From: Rallus limicola
Taxonomy: Eukaryota > Chordata > Aves > Gruiformes > Rallidae
Assembly: GCA_022605955.1 (NCBI GenBank)
Contig: JAKCOZ010000005.1
Span: forward strand, 30,170,950 to 30,234,949
DNA length: 64,000 bases
Direction of reading: 5' to 3'
Part shown: one piece after another, positions 1-12,000 of the stretch
Layout of the letters: each line of letters opens with the position of its first letter
How positions within the stretch are numbered: the first letter of the stretch is position 1
Notes under the pieces: model-generated
What the model was told of the DNA's origin: nothing
What the model saw: only the letters and a program-made list of their open reading frames with translations
Databases searched by the model: none
Position numbers and translations under genes: made by a program

Positions 1-847
1 AAAACAAAGGCACATAGTGATGTAATGACTCAATCACTTACATGAAAGTGTCAAAGAGCAAAACTTTCACAACAGAGACAAAATATTGAAAGTAATAGTG
101 AAATAATGGCAACACTTTCATCCCACATTTCACACCACAATCCATATAGAAGGTCAGTTCTATCTATATCAATATGTCAAAACACAGAGATCAAAGACTA
201 GGGGAAGAACAGCTTATGTTTTCAAATTTTTACAGGTCTTCAACACACTTTTAAATACACTATCCATGTACACATAGAACAAGTGTGTGCATATTCCCTT
301 CATTACAATGAGATCTTCAGAAAACAGCTGACAACATTTCCTAAGCAGTTTCCAAGGCAGAAAGAAAAAAAAAAATCAGGAGCCAAAATATTTTTACAAT
401 ATTCTACATAAATATTATATATTTCCCTCCCAGTAATCTGCAACATCCAAAAAAGATAATAAAGGATACAATAACTTCACATTATAATGTCTTATTACTA
501 CAAATCAAAACTTCTTCTAAGAACAATTATTTTTCAAGCAGTGATTCAAAAGTTTAAAGGTCATCATATGAAACTAAGCCTACATCAAATATAGTAAGTA
601 AGAATGTAATCTACACAATGAAAAAAACAAATATCATTTGCTATCTGTAGGTAAAGTCATTATTTATTTATTTTTAAAGCTAGATTTGAGTAGGGGTTGT
701 ACTTCACGGTAATAAAAATTCAGTCTATTTCCACTTACTGGTTTGCACACACATAGCAATTAGTTAAACAGCCAAAACCCAAAACACCACATAAAAACCT
801 GCCAGACTGTCTTTTTCACCTGTGGATCCATATTTGAAAAGCACATG
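1..847. other. Intronic A+T-rich DNA, no feature seen
   Basis: I see no repeat, conserved domain or credible exon in this stretch. Confidence 0.6.
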
Positions 848-1138
848 TTACTGTGTATTCAGTCTGATACAGATGCAATGATTATCCGTGGGTTTTCTGA
901 GGGTTAGAGACAAACAGATAAAAATCCTCTTCCTAACAGCCTGCCCAGTGCCATTTTTAATGAAGTACTCACCAGAAAAAGCCATCCTACCATCTTGTGA
1001 GCAGACAATATCCTCACTGGCCTTCAGAAGGCAAATCTCTATCTTCTTGAAGTTTATTTCCTCATCTGAAACAGCTGTAATTCTCCCAAGAATCATTGTT
1101 GCCTTCTGAATTTTTTTCCTGAGCAATTTAGTCTCCAT
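848..1138 (-). other. Unassigned open segment with splice-like borders (cryptic exon or ancient repeat)
   Basis: A 96-codon minus-strand frame starts at 1138. It is one of the longest intronic frames outside recognised repeats and is on the PRKD1 sense strand. An AG lies two bases before its ATG (minus-strand GTAAAG then AATGG), and inside the frame, after minus-strand position 973, is a consensus-like donor CTG/GTGAGTAC. A spliced exon of about 167 bases (973-1139) is therefore conceivable. I recognise no protein family. On the plus strand part of it (about 1015-1090, with 'TTTCCTCATCTG') resembles the core of an ancient MIR-type SINE, an equally good explanation. I do not call it a gene. 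Confidence 0.25.
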
Positions 1139-2439
1139 TCTTTACATACACAAATAAACATAATTTTAAAGCAAGAATGTTTGCAAGTGGTTATGTTCAG
1201 GTGTACCTCTTCCTTCCTCCTCTTAATTAGGATGGCTCAAGAGACTAATAACACTTGAAACTTTAAAAAAAATATTTGTTTTTCTCTTAATGAGATGGAA
1301 CACATACAAGTAAAAGAATATATATCTGGCTTAAATGTATTAAAATAATCTCAGTAAGAAAGTCCTTACACATAGTAAATTTCAAACTGTTGTTTTTCAG
1401 TATGACTGAAACTCCCAGCTAGCCAAAAATATGAGAAGGATTTTCATATTCTTTTCAGTAAACATACAGGAGGCTTTTATATGTGTTAACATAGTGAGGC
1501 ATTCCAAGTACTGAGTTTTTCAAGGTTCCAGGGAAAAAGTCTGAAAAAATCTATTATTTTTTCACTATTCAATTTGGCCCCAAAGAACCCAAGTCATGAT
1601 GAATTTTGACTGATGGATAATCAAAAGTTCAATGTTTACACTATGGCATAACATTTTTTACTTTGTAATTGGAATAGACTAAAAGGACACCAAAGCATCA
1701 GTCACAGCATCAAATGTGGTTGAGATGATTTAACCATGCTTCACCATCTGTCCATGCTCCAGCCAGCTAGTACTAAATCAACCTAAGCAAACTTAAAGTA
1801 AGCAGTTATCTAATACTCAGATACATATGACCATCATCTTACCCTTCCAGTAGTGTCCATTGTGAGGCAGAGGATGGCTGCATTTTTCCTCACATGAAAA
1901 ACTGTATATGTGACTGTTAAATAGCTGCAATGATCTCACAAAAGAAGGTTCAAGGCAGAGTTACAATGTACCAGAACAATTGATTTGGTTGAGTTCATTG
2001 CTCACTTTATTCCGGCCCATAGTTCCAAAACCTTTTAGTGCATTTTCAGAATATAGTATAAAAGACTCAAGATGACAAGAAGATATGAGAAAATTATCCC
2101 TGAAGAAAGAATGAGATTTACACACACAGCTCCTAGCATGCTCCAGCTGACAAGTATAGACAACCCTTCAAATGGAAGTAGCACTCTAGCTAAAGAAATG
2201 CCTCATGTTCCTTCAGCACAGAGTATAAACAGATTTGTAAGCTTTTTTTATGCAGCATATAGGGATCTTGGGGAATCAGAAGCATCCATAGGATCAAAAA
2301 GGCATTAGGCAAGTAAATAGACCACAGGTCCAAAACAAATCCTGAAAGAAGAATGTATGTGCTTTCTAAAATTCCTAATCAATGTTTTGGATTGGGAGGA
2401 GTGACATGGGAAATAAGCTGTATGAGGGAGAAGGCTTGA
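1139..2439. other. Intronic A+T-rich DNA, no feature seen
   Basis: There is a 78-codon plus-strand frame at 2072-2308, with no family resemblance and antisense to PRKD1. Nothing else stands out. Confidence 0.6.
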
Positions 2440-2550
2440 GTTGCCTCCTTGTGGAGCTTCTCCAACCTACTACTGCTGGAGACAGGGGTACCTGGCTAGG
2501 CAAACATTTGCTCTAACTCATGAAATTTTTATGTGCTTATGTCCAAGACA
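2440..2550 (+). mobile_element. Possible ancient CR1/L3-like 3' fragment
   Basis: The segment around 'CTGCTGGAGACAGGGGTACC' and 'TGGCTAGGC' resembles the tail of old vertebrate CR1/L3-type LINEs, which have a 'GCTGGAGACAGG...TACTGGGCTAG' block. The resemblance is short and degraded, and I am working from memory of the consensus. Confidence 0.35.
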
Positions 2551-5500
2551 CAGACTGCTGCAGTATGGAGACCAGAAAAAAAACCAATCTTATAAATTTA
2601 GAAAATGAACAAACCTTTTAATTATCCACCACCAGGGCTACAAACACTATGACCATTTAAATCCATTGCTGCATTCCTCCCTTAAGCAAAACAAATTATG
2701 GCAACTGAGGAGAAAGGAAATAATCTTTCTACTGCAGGTAGGTTTTGTTTAAATAGAAGAATGTCAGTAATGGCATGCACATTTTATGTCCTTTACAAGG
2801 CAGGTGATTTTTTAAACGTTCTGCCTTGTACAGAAAATACTTGCCTCAGGGGATCCAAATAAAAGGAACTTCCAAGTCCTGCACATATTTGCAGAAGGGA
2901 CAACACATTTAGTTGCCTAGAAGTAGAGTTAATTGCACCATGAAGTTCCAGATCATTGGACTGGAAGAGCGATGAATGGACTTCATGTGAGATTATGGGG
3001 TTGGATCCAATTTACTAAGCTGCTCATTAGCATTACTTACCATATATAAAATGCATTAATTTAAAATATTAGTGCTCTTAAACCCAATGCGTATCTTTTT
3101 TAATTAGAGGATTTGAGCACAACTTAGAACCATTTGTGAGTATGAATCTGATTAATGCAAAAAAGAGTAAAATTCCCAAGAAACATGACTTAATAGTGAA
3201 GTCTTTGTCCTTGAAGTCATTTTTTCTGCTATAATGTTCATCAAATGACCCAGGAAAACAGAAACTCTGATCACCTGAACTACTTATCCAAAACCAATTT
3301 TGCAAAAGTATTTAATTACAGCCCTATCTAAGACTTTTTTTCTAAATGTGAAATGTTTACGGATATTTTGTAAACATACAATGTTTCATCACTGAGTGTG
3401 ATGACATGACAATATACAGGATGAAAACAGAAATATCAAACATATTTGCATAGTTCATACAGTCAACTGGCAAAACTGTAAGAAGGGTTTAAGATTTCTA
3501 AGCCTAATGATAAAGCGGACAGACATCAGTGCAAATAATTTCTATTCCCTTTATATGTTTTTGAACTAGTACATTATACATCAGAACATACACAAGAAGG
3601 TTTTTAAGTTTGCAAAGCCAGACATTTTAAACTTCAGCAGTGACAAAATAAAGGCTGCCTACGAAGGTTTCATCTGCTTTTAGAACCATAATACTGGGAG
3701 GTGTTACACTTGTAATCATAATACTTTTGAATCTTACATCACTTTGTGCTTGTGACTAAATGGTTTGTTTTCTCCTTGCTGTTCAGACACAGCATGGAGA
3801 AACTTATTTTAAGATTTTTTTTAAAAATAATGTTTGAATACATTTTCTCAATTACTTATGTATGATACCCATTGCTATATTGTGTTAATCTAATAGTACT
3901 GTGACAACAGTCATGTGAAATGAGAAAAATAATTAGGTCTGTTTGAGTTATCAGGAATTTCATCAAAGGAAGATAAGTAAAAAGCAGTTGCCTGTACCAA
4001 ATCTGATCTTACACATATCTGTATGGGTTTTTTTCCCAAAGTACTGTCCATTACACGTGGCTGATGTGTCACGCAAACCTAGAAATGAACGTGGCACATC
4101 CTGAGAATCACAAAATATTCAGAAAAGCTACAGGTTTAAGTGATGAAGGATGAACATGAAGATAAAGTCACAATAGTACCCCAAATAAACCCATATTTAT
4201 TAATATGGCATTCAGTTCATTCACCATTTTGTGAGCCAAGGCTCACAGTTTGAGATTGGACAGAAAGCGGTGGTGCAGTACTAGGGAAAAGTTACTTGAC
4301 TTGCTCTAAAAAGGCATTTACCAGCTTGTACAGGGATGAATACAAACCCCCCAAATGGCATCCAACTTTATAAATTATGCCATTACTCCTCTTTTTCTGC
4401 TTTTTTTTCCTGCCTCATTCAGCACATACACTTCAAAATTTGTAACAAATGAAGACGATTCCATGTTGGCAATGGCCTTCTTCACTATTCAGTCCCAGTT
4501 CAATCCCAGAGCTACAGCAAAAAAATTCAAAAACATATGTATTCCTCTGGGTGGATTCTGCATTTTGGTTTAGTTTAGTAGGAAGGTATGTCTATCTCTG
4601 GGGACATTTCTGCTCATCTTCTGTTCATTAAGGAATTGGGAAATGCTTTCTTCACCAGTGGAACAGCTGGCATGAACCTATCACTGTAGATCTACTAGAG
4701 CTTTACTATTTGAAGGTATTTGTGAAGTGAGCTGTACAAATGTGATTTCCTGCTCTACTATTGCAAATAAATTAGGACATAGCATGTAAGTGGTTCCAGA
4801 TATAGAGGCTGCATAGAGAACCAGCTTTTGACAGTTTTACCATTCTGCCCTAATTATGTTTTCTGCTTTTCTAAAGGTCAATCTCAGTTGTGCACTTTAT
4901 AGAACATCTCATCCTCAGATTAAAAAAGAGATATCTTTATAAAAAAGAAAAAGAAAAAAATATGGTTGCCTACCCTTCTTCTTCATGCTTGACTTCTGTG
5001 AGTAAATTCCACTGATTGTTCCTTAGGTTTTCCTCGAAAAATTCTAGTCACTCACCAAATGCTGACAACAGGGAGGTTTCACTAACAATGCAGCCAAGCT
5101 CTCTGAAGATTTGATTCTTTAAGGATTGTCTCTTGCAGCTACACTAGCACACATACCAATTAGTAAAGATTTACTCTCATGTTACTTTTATTTCCTGAAA
5201 TGGATCATCTAAGTATTTCTACTGCTTTGAACTGTTGGCTTCCCTGAAAAGAATCCTAAAAGTAAAAGAAGCAAAACGACCAGGTTCCCTGGGAAACAGA
5301 TTCCTTTTGCGGATACACAATCTGAAGTGCCTTCAAGTGCTGGCTGACATTCAGGGAACTATGCAAGAAGCATGCATGTGCAAACACGGCATATAGTTGA
5401 TGGAAAAACAAACACAGAATAGCCTAACATTGGAAGAGTGTGGCAAATTAAAAAGTTCACAGTCAACTATGTCTCCAGGCTTGGAGATCAGATCTAAATG

Positions 5501-7153
5501 ACCACTTCCATCCGGTTTCAAGTATTTATTGTTGCTTAACTTCTTTTAAGGAATGCAGGAGACTCTCCTCATCCTGACAAAAATCCAGAAGATTTGTGCC
5601 AGTTAAAAACAGCACTAAGGATGTTGGTTAGCTTGTTTATAATCAGTAAAAGAATTGTTCTAAAAATAATTATATTCTTAAGACTTACAGTCAGATCACA
5701 TAAAAGTTTTTAGCTTTGAACTCTAACCAAGGTAGAAGAGCAGCATTTTCTAAGTCAGCTTATACCAAATTTGTTCTTTATGGAAAAATGCAGCCAAGAC
5801 ACAAAACACAATATAGTTTCTGAACTTAAACTGTATGGCATTTTCTTGCACATTTTTTAGGCAAAATATCTCTGTGCTTAATTATATCTTGCACATTCCA
5901 TGAAACTTAATATTTGTATTTGCCTATGGGAGTAAGTTACATCCTCTTAACAAAAGTAGTTGTAAATAAAATGTAACTGATACTCTTTTAGTTTTAAAGG
6001 TTTCTGGACCTAAAGTGATTTAATAAGTTGAATAATTTTGTTGCAGAATTTTTCTTTTGCAGTCCCTTCTTCATGAAGGCTGTCATGTAGATAGACCAAT
6101 GTGCGCCAAGACCCTACACCTAAACTAGACATGTACTTCTGTCATTAAAAAAAAAAATTCCTTGCTCTCAGTTGTAAAAATAAATTTTCCCAAAACATAA
6201 ATGCATCATCAGCTATTTCTTCCTTATCCAGCTATTTTTTCCTCTAAGTTACCTCTTCCAATTGTATTAGTCTGCTTACTCAAGTACTGATATCTCCTTT
6301 GATGACAAGACAGCTTCTGCTTCACTATTATCCCAAGAAGGTCACAAAAATTGTAATTCTTTTTTTTTTTTTAATTGGAGAGAGAAAAACAAAACTGGAT
6401 GTAATCAGAAATGATTAGAACCCTGGTTCAGATTCCCTCCACACTTTACAAGACAAAGCAAGACCAAATTAGGTTTAGTGTATGATGAGCAATAGCACCA
6501 CCCCTTCAGCTGCTGCTCTTTTTCACAGGCATCCATGCATACTAACATCATAAAAACCAAATGCTAGAGTTGAAGATAACTTCAGAGTATCTGGGTTTTG
6601 TTCAAAAGACTTAGCAATCTAAGCACAAAGAGTCCTAAATTTACATTCTACTGCTATATCATAAGGTGTCCAATAAACTAAAACATGGACCAATTTGTCC
6701 TATTAAAACATGGCAACTTTCTGCACATTTTTAGACAATGCCAATCAATTTAGATCAGAAGGTACTAGAAAATCACTGCACCTTGTTGCTTTCAATCAGG
6801 ATTGTACAACCTTTAAACAAGTAACCTCACAAATATTGAAAAGTGAATTCTTAGTTTTCAACTAAAATACAGTGTCTCTTCTGATGTGAAATATGTCTGT
6901 GCCTGCTGCTTTATTGGTAAACCTAACCCAAATAGCCGTATTCATCTTGGAGACTCTGTAAATAGCTAAGCAAAAATCATGGCTGTACTTTTCTGAATCT
7001 TGTCTGATAGGAAAAAAGGAGACTCCTTAGTATCACCAAGAGACATATTTGACAATTTTAGGATGCAGATGTCAAGCTGCCTGAGTAGGCATTGTTCCAC
7101 AACCATCCTGTTTACTTCATAGTTCCTACAGAGAAAATTTTTGATGGACATCA
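2551..7153. other. Intronic A+T-rich DNA, no gene seen
   Basis: There are A- and T-runs (for example T tracts near 6360) and scattered frames under 80 codons. No recognisable transposon, exon or RNA gene was found. Confidence 0.6.
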
Positions 7154-7540
7154 TGGTTTAGCCTCAGCCGGCAGCTGAATACCACATGACCACTTGCTCA
7201 CTTCTCCCCCACCCTGCTGGGATGCAGAAAGGAATCAGAAGAAAAAGGCAAAACTCGTGGGTTGGGATAAGGACAGTTTACTGAGACAGCAAAAGGGGAG
7301 AAAAATAGCAATACTTATAAAAGAATATACAAAGTGGGTGATACACAATGCAATTTGCTCACCACTCAGAGCCAAATGTCCATCCTGTCCTGGAGTAGCA
7401 GTTCCTCCCCACCTTTATATACTGAGTCTGACGTCGTATGGTACGGAAGAGCCCTTCGGGTAGTTTGGGTCAACTGTCCTTGCTGCTTCCCCTCTCAGCT
7501 TCTCATAAAAATAAATTCTATCCAAGCTGAAAACAAGGAC
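7154..7540 (-). mobile_element. 3' LTR of the ERVL-like provirus
   Basis: It shares with the copy at 9748-10158 the blocks GTGGGTTGGGATAAGGACAG, 'AGTTTGGGTCA(A/G)CTGTCCT' and 'TCAGCT(T/G)GGATAGA' (minus strand). On the minus strand a TATATAAAGG box follows a CRE-like GACGTCAG (about 7415-7435), the usual promoter arrangement of these LTRs. It differs from its partner by many substitutions and indels, indicating an old insertion. Confidence 0.75.
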
Positions 7541-9747
7541 CCCTTGTTCTATATCATCTATGTCAGGTCCCATACTTTCAAATTAATTACCAATACTCTT
7601 CCTGTCTAAGACATATATCAACATGGAGATATCATTCCCTTAGTCTACGATCCATCAAAAATGTCCATTGAGTTAATTTAATCCATGACACAGCTCCATC
7701 TGTCACAACAGATCCTCAGGGCAGGAGAGATGGTATGCACTGTTGCATTACTGCATGCTGCAACACAGTAGCACATCCTAAGCCCATGGTCTGTGGGTTG
7801 AAGAAGTCACTGTCAAGGAAGTTGTTGGGCACCAGCTGCTGAAGTCAGTTCTAGTTCCATCATTACTAAACTATACTCAGTTTCATTGAAGTTCATTATT
7901 TCATACTCAAGCGCATTGTATCATCAGTGCAATCCACTTACCCCTTGTAGCATCCATTGCATAATGGGTTGAGGGGACTCTCCATTTGACAATCCAGCCT
8001 GTGCTGGGTTGGGTGCCAGGAGTCAGAGTATCAGAAGGAGCTGTGCTTCAGGACCAACCTTCTGAGGCAACTCAAACCCCTTCATATGCTCCCAGTATGC
8101 CTTTTTCAGTTGGAGCATAGTGGGCCCTCTGAATCCCAAACCTCCAGGGGTTGACCTTGAGTCTCCCCCAGTGCTTTCTGCCAGAGACTTCAGGTAGCCC
8201 ATTCCCTGCGGCTGTGGTGTAGAGCACATTTGTTACATCTGGTCCTGTCTGGACAACCCCAAGGGCTACTGCACAGAATAGGATATATTCTCTCTGAGTT
8301 GCTGGACCTTCCAGGAGAGTTTCTCCGCAACAGTTGTTGGAATCAGACAGTCACTTCATCTACTGTTGGTGCCTCTTCACTTTTCCTGTCCGTCACTGCT
8401 AATGAGTTGTCATACAATGATGGTGTGTTCCATACAAACTTCTGCTGCATAGGTCATTGTCCAAGTCATAATAAACCAACTCCTGCTTGACTAATTCCCT
8501 CAGGTACTGGATACCTCCATGGTGGTCCACTTGCCTGGATGACATACAACATCTTTACTGAAAGATACCTCTCCCTCACACCCAACCGAAATTGCCTCCA
8601 GAGGCAGACAGGTTGTGTCCCTTTTCCAATCACCTCGCCAATGCTCCCTTCCCTAGACAGGGATCCAGCTGCTCGGCTTCCCTACCCTCTAATTCCAGAC
8701 TACTGGCCAGCATCAGAGCAGCCAGCAACTGAGACATCAGGTGATGATGTGCTCACCTGGAAGACAATTGAAATATCTTTTGCGTACCTTGCAGCTTACT
8801 CAGAGACAGGGATGGGGTGATTGTCTCTGGTTCTATCTCTCCACTCTGTTCTTGTGATGACCCTGGTTCATTTTCATCCCTTACCAAGGAAACTGATTTT
8901 TCATGTATTTCTTCTGTAAAGGGGTGGTGTAGCTGCAGTTTGAGTAGCCACAGCACCTGTCAGCAGGGCTGGAGTAGCTGCAGTGCCTGTCAGTCCATTT
9001 TCCCTCTCTTCCCACTGAGGCTACTGCCTAATATTGAGCAGCGTTTGGTAGATACCGGCCAGGGCCCAGCACAGCATGGTAAGTTCTGTCTCCTTGGAAT
9101 AACCACAGCATTTTCCTTCCAAATATTCTATCATCTTATCAGGATTCTGTAATTGTTTGGGAATTAAATTCCAAACCACTGGAAGTTAAAAGTTCTCAAG
9201 ATACCTGCCAATATTACCCCACCTGCCATGCCACCCATGACAATCCAGCCTTGGGACAGATCTCTGGGTGGTATTCTTAAACGGTTGTTTAACCCTAAAT
9301 GAGACTTGAAACACCTCCAGGAGACATAAAAATAGCAACCTGCTAGCCTGAACATTCCAAAACTCTCAAAATTCTCAAAAGCTGTTGTAACCAGCATGAA
9401 GGAGAAAGGAACGGTTAAAGAGCAGGAGAAAGTATCCTTCCCCACCCACCCTCCCATCTTCCTCATAGATCAGGTACAATTATTAATCAGTTCCAAGAGA
9501 TGTTATCCAAGGCACAGGCATGACAGCAATGCCACCTACAAATATCAGATTAACCTCATGACCAGTGATGTTGTATCATTCATCAATATTGCACAATACA
9601 GCAAAGAAGTCTGATGCCTCTCCCAGAGGTGATAAACACCACTGCAGGGAATACATATATCAAATAAGGGTTTTTATAACCATGTGAACAAACGAAACAC
9701 CCTTGTTACCATTCAACTCATATAATAAATGCTTATAACAACCTTGG
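7541..9747 (-). mobile_element. Internal region of the ERVL-like provirus, broken
   Basis: This is about 2.2 kb of unique sequence between the LTRs, richer in G+C than the surrounding intron. In provirus sense it has only short minus-strand frames: 9164-9466 (100 codons, with a hydrophobic Gly/Ala/Ile-rich patch near its end), 8753-8956 (67 codons, acidic Glu/Ser-rich) and 8023-8229 (68 codons). By position after the 5' LTR these would be leader and gag-side remnants, but I could not confirm gag, and I saw no reverse transcriptase or integrase motif. The pol part appears to be deleted. Confidence 0.55.
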
Positions 9748-10158
9748 TGGTTTAGCCCCAGAGATCAGCTGAGTACCAGGTGGCCACTTGCTCACTTCCC
9801 TTCAGCCTCCCAGTGGGATGGGGAGGAAAACTTAAAGACAAAGGTAAAACTGGTGGGTTGGGATAAGGACAGTTTACTGGGACAGCAAAGGGAGAGGAAA
9901 ACAAGAACACTACTAAGAATATACAAAACAGGTGATAAACAATGGTTACACCCAACAACCATGCACAACAGCCGCTCAGACTTCCCAGGAGCTGCCCAGA
10001 GCCACACCCTGCCCCTCCCCAACCAGACCCCTTTTATGCTGAACATGACATCATATGTTATGGAATATCCCTTTGGCTAGTTTGGGTCAGCTGTCCTGGC
10101 TGTGTCCCCTTCCAGCTTCTTGTGAAAATTAACTCTATCCCAGCTGAAAACCAAGACA
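9748..10158 (-). mobile_element. 5' LTR of the ERVL-like provirus
   Basis: This block matches the 7154-7540 LTR. On the minus strand it opens TGTCTTGGTTTTCAGC and ends near GGCTAAACCACCA, giving TG...CA-type ends. The lower border could be 9745 rather than 9748. A CRE-like block, 'GATGTCATG', and an AAAAGG stretch stand where the TATA box lies in the partner LTR, so the promoter looks decayed. Confidence 0.75.
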
Positions 10159-11763
10159 ACAGCTTAAAAGTTGTCACTAAAATATTTTAATGTAGTTCTG
10201 AAATTGGCAAGTTTGTGAAGCTGATTTACCCTTTTTGAGTTTGAGGATGAAGGCTCACCTTTTCATTTTTATATATTTCTATGGGTTTCTTTTGATAACT
10301 CCCAATTACATTAGTGTACTAAAATAAGACCTCTTTATAGAGTTCGTACAAATTACTATTGCAAAAATATTGGAAAATAGCATATTATCACGTCCAGTTA
10401 ACAGACAAAAAATTATGCCAACTCTTAGTAAAACTGCATAAGGTACAGGTATCCTTCAAATAAACTATAAATGATTTCCACATAATGTAGACAAGATCAT
10501 TCACTATTTCCCATGGTCCATAACTTCACTCAAATCTATACTATAAAATAGGGAAAATTCATGTCCATAAATATAAAGTTTCTTTCTTCATCTTTTCTTA
10601 AATGTTTTTTAGACTCTCTTCTTGACATCATGACACATTAAAAAAATTTAGCATATATTTAGTAGTAAAAAAAATGCAAGATATTTGATTATTTCCTAAC
10701 AGTAGTAAGCTGGTGCTTGCTAGTAAGAAAGGAAAATAATTTTACAATCTTTAAGTGGGACCAAGAAAAGTGGAAAATGAGAATTTAATTTTGAAAGTCA
10801 TGATGCTACATAACTTCATAACCACTTTGAAATTCATTATGTTATTCAAAGACATTTTTGAATAACATAACTACACCCAAAATGGCTTCAGATTTATGAG
10901 TCATATTTCATTCACTATTAGCAATCCATTTTAAAAATGGTTGGAGAATGAATCGAGGACCTGTAGAAAACTTTAACAAAAATAAAGCAATGTATACATG
11001 CATTATGCTTTTTTTATGTACTATGAATTTACATGTTTAAATATTTTTCTCCTCTCTCTAAAATGATTACATGCAGATCACTCCTTCATTCTCCCAGAAA
11101 CAGTCTGATTAATTTTTAAAGAACCATTTTGTCATTAGTTATGGATTTGACAGAAGCAAAGACAGCTGAGGCACATTAATGTTGTTTCAAAAAGCAGTGG
11201 GTGGAAGATAAACAGTGTCTGAAACTCTGGGACATATGCAAGTCTGCACACAAGGAAACAGAAATGTGACAATAAATACAGGTAAAGTGGTGGAAAGAGA
11301 TATTTACTTTTTCATTCTTTTTCCCTGGCAGAAGAGAACAAATATCCACAAAGACAAATAACATTTTCCAAAACATGTTCTTGTTTCTACAGCTTCTAGC
11401 TGGAATTAGTCTTTCTAGCACTAGGATCTCACATACCTGTCTTCACTACAAAATGGCACTTAATGGAGCAAATACGCACACCCACACACACCCACACAAC
11501 CACCATGAAGAACAAATATGTCACACTTCCTTCCTAAAAAAAAAAAAACAAACAAAAAAAATCAATCAAGAAATCCAAAAGCTTTTTTCACCCTGAAGAT
11601 TACTTCCATAAACGTATTCAGGGCTTTTTGTTTCCTGTTGTATTTAACAAAAACTATTAGTTGATCATTACCTAAAAACATAGACAAGAGTTGCCAATAT
11701 GCTGTTCACTTTTAGCAACACAGCTAGTAAGGGAAGTCTTCAATGACCATTTATCTTGCCATA
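10159..11763. other. Intronic A+T-rich DNA
   Basis: Apart from the hairpin listed separately and a short ACACACCC tract near 11475, I see no element or gene. The frames at 11176-11421 and 11375-11596 have no family resemblance. Confidence 0.6.
10837..10870. repeat. Perfect 14-bp inverted repeat with 6-base loop
   Basis: TTATGTTATTCAAA (10837-10850) is exactly reverse-complemented at 10857-10870, with GACATT between. The match stops abruptly at both outer ends. It is A+T-rich, so chance is possible, but a perfect 14-bp stem is notable. Confidence 0.9.
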
Positions 11764-12000
11764 ACATCACATAACAGTTTGGTTGGAAGGGACCTTAAAA
11801 AACATTTAGTTCCAACTTCCACCCCTGTCATGGGCAGGGACACCTTCAACTAGACCACCCTGTCCAAAGCCACATCCAACCTGGCCTTGAACACAGCCAG
11901 GGAGGGGGCATCTACAACCTCTCTGGTCAAGCTGCTCCAGTGCCTCAGCACCCTGACAGTGAAGATTTTTTTCTTAATCTAACCTAATGTAAATCTACCC
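11764..12000 (-). mobile_element. CR1 LINE 3' fragment, minus strand
   Basis: The plus strand reads GGTTGGAAGGGACCTT, then 'TTCCAACTTCCA', 'GACACCTTCAACTAGACCA' and 'CCTCTCTGG', the reverse complement of the CR1 3' region in the usual order. The 3' end lies at the low coordinate. The terminal octamer repeat is degraded. The upper border is approximate. Confidence 0.85.

Larger units (their letters stand above)
7154..10158 (-). mobile_element. Shortened ERVL-like provirus with two LTRs, minus orientation
   Basis: Two similar blocks (7154-7540 and about 9748-10158) in the same orientation flank about 2.2 kb of unique DNA, the layout of a provirus. Orientation follows from the LTRs: read on the minus strand each has a 'GGATATTCC/CCATA' block and a TATATAAAG or AAAAGG promoter-like stretch, and each ends near GGCTAAACCA. 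The 5' LTR is therefore the higher-coordinate copy. The purine-rich minus-strand stretch just before the 3' LTR (CAAGGGG, about 7541-7547) could be the polypurine tract. The interior is far too short for complete gag and pol and its frames are all broken, so the copy is defective. The ERVL-type assignment is from recalled bird LTR consensus. I saw no clear target-site duplication. Confidence 0.75.

Noticed and set aside
8230..9152. Plus-strand frames of 86-111 codons inside the provirus
   Set aside because: The LTRs show the provirus runs on the minus strand, so these are antisense chance frames.
7149..10163. Target-site duplication around the provirus
   Set aside because: The bases outside the two LTR ends (CATCA on the left, ACAGC on the right) do not match, so I do not claim one; ends may be eroded by a few bases.
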